DNA of 64,000 nucleotides from Serratia sp. UGAL515B_01. GTDB lineage: Bacteria > Pseudomonadota > Gammaproteobacteria > Enterobacterales > Enterobacteriaceae. Below the pieces are notes generated by a model that searched no databases, was not told the origin of the DNA, and saw only the letters and a list, made by a program, of their open reading frames with translations. The position numbers and the translations under genes are program-made. The DNA lies in the NCBI RefSeq assembly GCF_033095805.1, contig NZ_CP109901.1, forward strand, positions 3,531,766-3,595,765, read 5' to 3'. Below are positions 61,301 through 64,000 of this stretch, in pieces. Each line of letters begins with the position of its first letter. The first letter of the stretch is position 1.

Positions 61301-62456
61301 CAGGATGCTGTGTTTTGCGTTGATCTTTGCAATCGGCACCCCAGCTCAGTTGAGTGACGCTTTGCAAGCGGTGAACTTCGTTGCCATCAGGTCGAGTCAA
61401 TGTAATAAAATGCAATTTAAGCCATCGCCCAGCAGCATCATAAATATTTGTAGGTAACCCATTATCTTCATAACACAAACGAATATGATTTCCATATTCA
61501 TCTTGCACTGCCGTCAAAGGGAAATAAGAAACCTTGATTCCTTGAGGGTCATCATCACCTAATGCAAGAGGTGAAAAAATATACTGAACCCGGTTGTCAA
61601 TGGTACTAATACGGTAGCGGCTATTTCTCTCTCGCGCAAAAAAAAGCTGTTCATTAGGCTCAAATATACGCATCCCTTCTGCAAGTTTAGGTAATTTTAT
61701 TTCTCTCCCCTGATAATCGATCAATAACATACTATTTGTTTGTTGCAATAAGCGCCAAGAGAATGGAAGAGACCAGCCCTGTCCAAGCCAGTCGTTACCA
61801 GACTGATCAGAGAAATAACTACGTTGCCAAAGTAAAGGCAACACTGATGGCAACCTAAAATCAAGTTCGGTTTCTTCCGTTAAAAATTTGCAGCCTAAAA
61901 CAGGGTTGACGGGGTGCCCACTCTTGGGACAAACCTTCGAAGGGACTGACTTCTCATTTTTTTTATCTTTAACCGAAATACCATCGTCCTTTTTTGCCGC
62001 TCGATTTCCAATAGTTTCAGCAGTTTCTTTTTCAGATTGTTTGGCGAGACTTTTTTCAGATTGTTTGGCAACATTTTTTTCTAACTGCTTTGCAACTGTT
62101 TTTTCTAACTGCGTTGCAACTGTTTTTTCAGAAACTTTTAATACACTTTTGGTAATTTTATAAGCATATTTTCCACCTTTGGCTAATGATCCCACCCCCG
62201 GCACGAAATCCAGTGCGGCAGAAGAAAATGAGATGGCGGCATTCCCATAATCACCTTCTGCTGTGTAAATAGCGCCATTCAGACCGTCAAATATGGCCCC
62301 AGCGACCGGGAGCGCTGCAGCAATATCCAAGCCAGTGTGTACGTATTCTTTTATCGAATCCCACCAGCTTTTTTCTTCAGGAGGATTGGTGTCACCGCCC
62401 GATGAGTTGGGGCTGGATTGGTTGACAAGTGTTCCTATTGTGTTTCCTTCAGCCAT
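58335..62456 (-). CDS. RHS-repeat toxin with C-terminal ADP-ribosyltransferase-like domain
   Basis: A 1373-residue polymorphic toxin. Residues 1-100 contain a helical membrane-associated stretch ([20 protein letters not shown]). Five 8-residue repeats (EKTVAKQL type) follow at about 110-148. The RHS shell opens at [16 protein letters not shown] and [20 protein letters not shown] and holds many YD repeats such as [18 protein letters not shown]. The core ends [21 protein letters not shown] and DPMGL near residue 1233, the usual self-cleavage site. The last 140 residues are variable: VYRAL, FLSTSKS and RRDQEVLI line up with the Arg, Ser-Thr-Ser and Glu motifs of ADP-ribosyltransferases. It lies downstream of PAAR-like and DUF2169 genes, so it is probably a type VI effector. 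Confidence 0.9.
   Translation of the reverse strand: [1373 protein letters not shown]
62027..62130 (-). repeat. 24-bp imperfect tandem repeats inside the RHS gene
   Basis: About four and a half units of a 24-bp repeat (TTTTTTC-A-(G/A)-ATTGTTTGGC type) encode [32 protein letters not shown] and EKETAET. The repeats form a charged helical linker between the membrane-associated N-terminus and the RHS shell. Adjacent units are nearly identical, suggesting recent slippage. Confidence 0.8.
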
Positions 62457-62634
62457 ACTGTCAATTATTCTCTCTGAAATTGCTGTTTATGTTGAACAGA
62501 TTTTTCTCACACATCACATATTTTGCCAATTTAGTATTATTACACCGGGGTATAATTTCATTCACCCATACTCATTTTTTTTACCCTCTAGAATATTCTG
62601 CAGCCCACTGAAGGAGAATGTCATAATATGAGAT
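62457..62634. other. AT-rich spacer between the PAAR-like and RHS genes
   Basis: 178 bp without a gene. A GAGAGAATAATT stretch upstream of the RHS ATG may serve for ribosome binding. No terminator was recognised, so the three minus-strand genes may be cotranscribed. Confidence 0.45.
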
Positions 62635-62997
62635 TCACTCAGCGTTAAACTTTCCATTCATATAAAATTCATCTCCATCACGGATGACATATTTTTTCCC
62701 GATACGTACTGTATTACTACGTTCTTTCGGCCAGCAATCTCCACCGACGGTTCCACTTTTAATGCCTCCCTGAGTGCCTGCTTCATCCCCTTTCGTTTTC
62801 GGTGCTTTACTTTTATTAAACACAAAGGCTGGATCGCCATTGAGCCTGACATCATTTATCGTATCTTGTGCATCTCCAAGATCCGAAACGACTTGATAGG
62901 GCACCGGGATGTTGCCTGGCGGGGTAAGGCAAACATCAGGCAATTTACCAATAATCAACCAATTTGAATCTTTTCTTGCTCCGAGTTTTTTAGCCAT
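62635..62997 (-). CDS. PAAR-like DUF4150 protein
   Basis: A 120-residue protein of the DUF4150/PAAR-like group found next to RHS effectors. The KLPDVCLTPPGNIPVPYQVVS opening and the glycine-rich TKGDEAGTQGGIKSGTVGGD centre are typical. Such proteins cap the VgrG spike of the type VI secretion system and carry the effector. Its ATG overlaps the DUF2169 stop by 8 bp (ATGGCTAA), implying coupled translation. Confidence 0.88.
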   Translation of the reverse strand: MAKKLGARKDSNWLIIGKLPDVCLTPPGNIPVPYQVVSDLGDAQDTINDVRLNGDPAFVFNKSKAPKTKGDEAGTQGGIKSGTVGGDCWPKERSNTVRIGKKYVIRDGDEFYMNGKFNAE

Positions 62998-64000
62998 ATA
63001 AATTACCTTTATTGAGTAAGCTGGGCGGCAAAGGAATAAACTCTGTAGACGACAGATCTTGTCTCATTGCCGTTGCTCTATCTATTTGCTTTTGCCGGTG
63101 ATCCACTGCGATATAGCGCAACTGGATCTCCGTAACATTAAGTTCTTCTGCCAGTGTGATTCGATAAGAACAGAACACTTTGCGGGCATTCATGTCGATA
63201 ATTATCGTATCAAGTATCATATCCTTGGTAATTCCAAGCCTAAATTCTGTATTGAAAAAAATAAACAAGGTTTCTACCGGGATCTGAATACGAATATGTT
63301 GATCTGCGATTTCACTTGCTGGTAGTAAGCCAAAAAGCTCTACAGGGATATTATCACAAGGTTTCGGGTGTGAAATTTGAAGCGTCGGGTGTGCTCCACA
63401 CCAGTATCTGAAATTGAAATCCTCAGGTAAATAAGGATGTCTGTTTTCTACCCATGCGTTATCGTAAGTTCCTGCATATTCGATACGTCCATGCCAACCT
63501 CTGCCAAAAAATCCGAATCCCTCTGGAAGAATAAGTTCTTTAATACTGACTACGGGTAAAGTTTCTGATTCAATTTGTGGCGCAGGCAGTTCAGTGACTT
63601 TACACGTTTTCAAATATTCAGCAGGATACCATCCCATTCCTAATGGGTTATTGGGTGAAGCGATGGTTTTATCTTCACTCTCATACCAGCCACCGGATGC
63701 ATACTCATAGGTAATATCAAGCTGTTTGATAGGTTTTGGAAACCCGAGTGACCACCCTAGAGGGGTAAATAGCCAAGAGCGTGGGCCGTGAATACGCAAT
63801 GACTTTTTATAATTCCCTATCATGACGGATACGTTAAAAGAGGGCGTCGCCTGATCATGAGGAGAATAGGCCGTAGCATTAATAATAATATCTGTTTTAG
63901 GTTTATAGGGTGCTAAATCGCTCTCATACTTAACGCTACTACGACTCATATCCTTATAGTTTATATCACTATAGTTTAATGATTCTTGTTTTGATGAAAG
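62990..64000 (-). CDS. DUF2169 protein, type VI effector adaptor (5' end outside window)
   Basis: The frame is open to the right edge of the window. An internal ATG at 63949 would give 319 residues, but 17 further codons without a stop precede it. The SSVKYESDLAPYKPKTDIII block, near the middle of the N-terminal DUF2169 region in relatives, follows it directly, so the true start lies beyond base 64000. DUF2169 proteins act as chaperones or adaptors that load PAAR-RHS effectors onto the type VI spike. It overlaps the PAAR-like gene. Confidence 0.88.
   Translation of the reverse strand, partial: LSSKQESLNYSDINYKDMSRSSVKYESDLAPYKPKTDIIINATAYSPHDQATPSFNVSVMIGNYKKSLRIHGPRSWLFTPLGWSLGFPKPIKQLDITYEYASGGWYESEDKTIASPNNPLGMGWYPAEYLKTCKVTELPAPQIESETLPVVSIKELILPEGFGFFGRGWHGRIEYAGTYDNAWVENRHPYLPEDFNFRYWCGAHPTLQISHPKPCDNIPVELFGLLPASEIADQHIRIQIPVETLFIFFNTEFRLGITKDMILDTIIIDMNARKVFCSYRITLAEELNVTEIQLRYIAVDHRQKQIDRATAMRQDLSSTEFIPLPPSLLNKGNLYG

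Noticed and set aside
62027..62130. Short regularly spaced repeats considered as a CRISPR array.
   Set aside because: The units are contiguous without spacers and lie in frame inside the RHS gene. No CRISPR array was seen anywhere in the window.

Overview
The window is chromosomal DNA of an enterobacterium (Enterobacterales). The gene order and the proteins match the E. coli fmt-rsmB-trkA to crp-argD-pabA-ppiA-tsgA region almost gene for gene. ERIC repeats, RHS genes and the accessory inserts suggest the Yersiniaceae (Serratia/Yersinia side). The genus cannot be fixed by eye.

Layout. 1-4.8 kb: end of fmt, rsmB, trkA, mscL, then arfA and zntR on the minus strand. 5.1-18.8 kb: the complete alpha, spc and S10 ribosomal-protein operons, all minus strand, with secY, rpoA, their terminators, the P-spc and P-S10 promoters, and the L4- and S4-responsive leaders. 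19-25 kb: bfr-bfd with a Fur-like site, then the str operon (rpsL-rpsG-fusA-tuf). 24.8-34.1 kb: tusBCD-yheO, fkpA, slyX, slyD, yheV, kefGB and the ABC-F gene yheS. 37.1-50.2 kb: the backbone continues as yheT-yheU, prkB, yhfA, crp, yhfK, argD and pabA.

Accessory cargo sits at backbone joints. Between yheS and yheT are a 267-bp MITE, an AT-rich lipoprotein gene, a PhzF-like gene and a LysE-type exporter. Between yheU and prkB are a MerR regulator and a divergent MFS pump sharing a SoxR-box-like promoter. Between prkB and yhfA are an M20 amidohydrolase, an MFS transporter and a divergent LysR regulator. After pabA come a HerA-like ATPase and a wreck: the sensor-kinase gene btsS is split by a 1.4-kb prophage remnant. 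That remnant holds an integrase/terminase chimera and a membrane gene broken by a 19-bp tandem duplication. After ppiA there is a periplasmic AstE-like protein between ERIC copies, then tsgA. The right end is a DUF2169 - PAAR-like (DUF4150) - RHS cassette, very likely a type VI secretion effector module. Its 140-residue C-terminal toxin looks like an ADP-ribosyltransferase, and no immunity gene follows it.

Repeats are a theme. There are two inverted 267-bp TA-flanked MITEs and a probable third remnant. There are at least five ERIC copies, one of which supplies the stop codon of fmt. No tRNA, rRNA or CRISPR array was seen. Similarities to named proteins are judged from remembered sequences and motifs; no database search was run.
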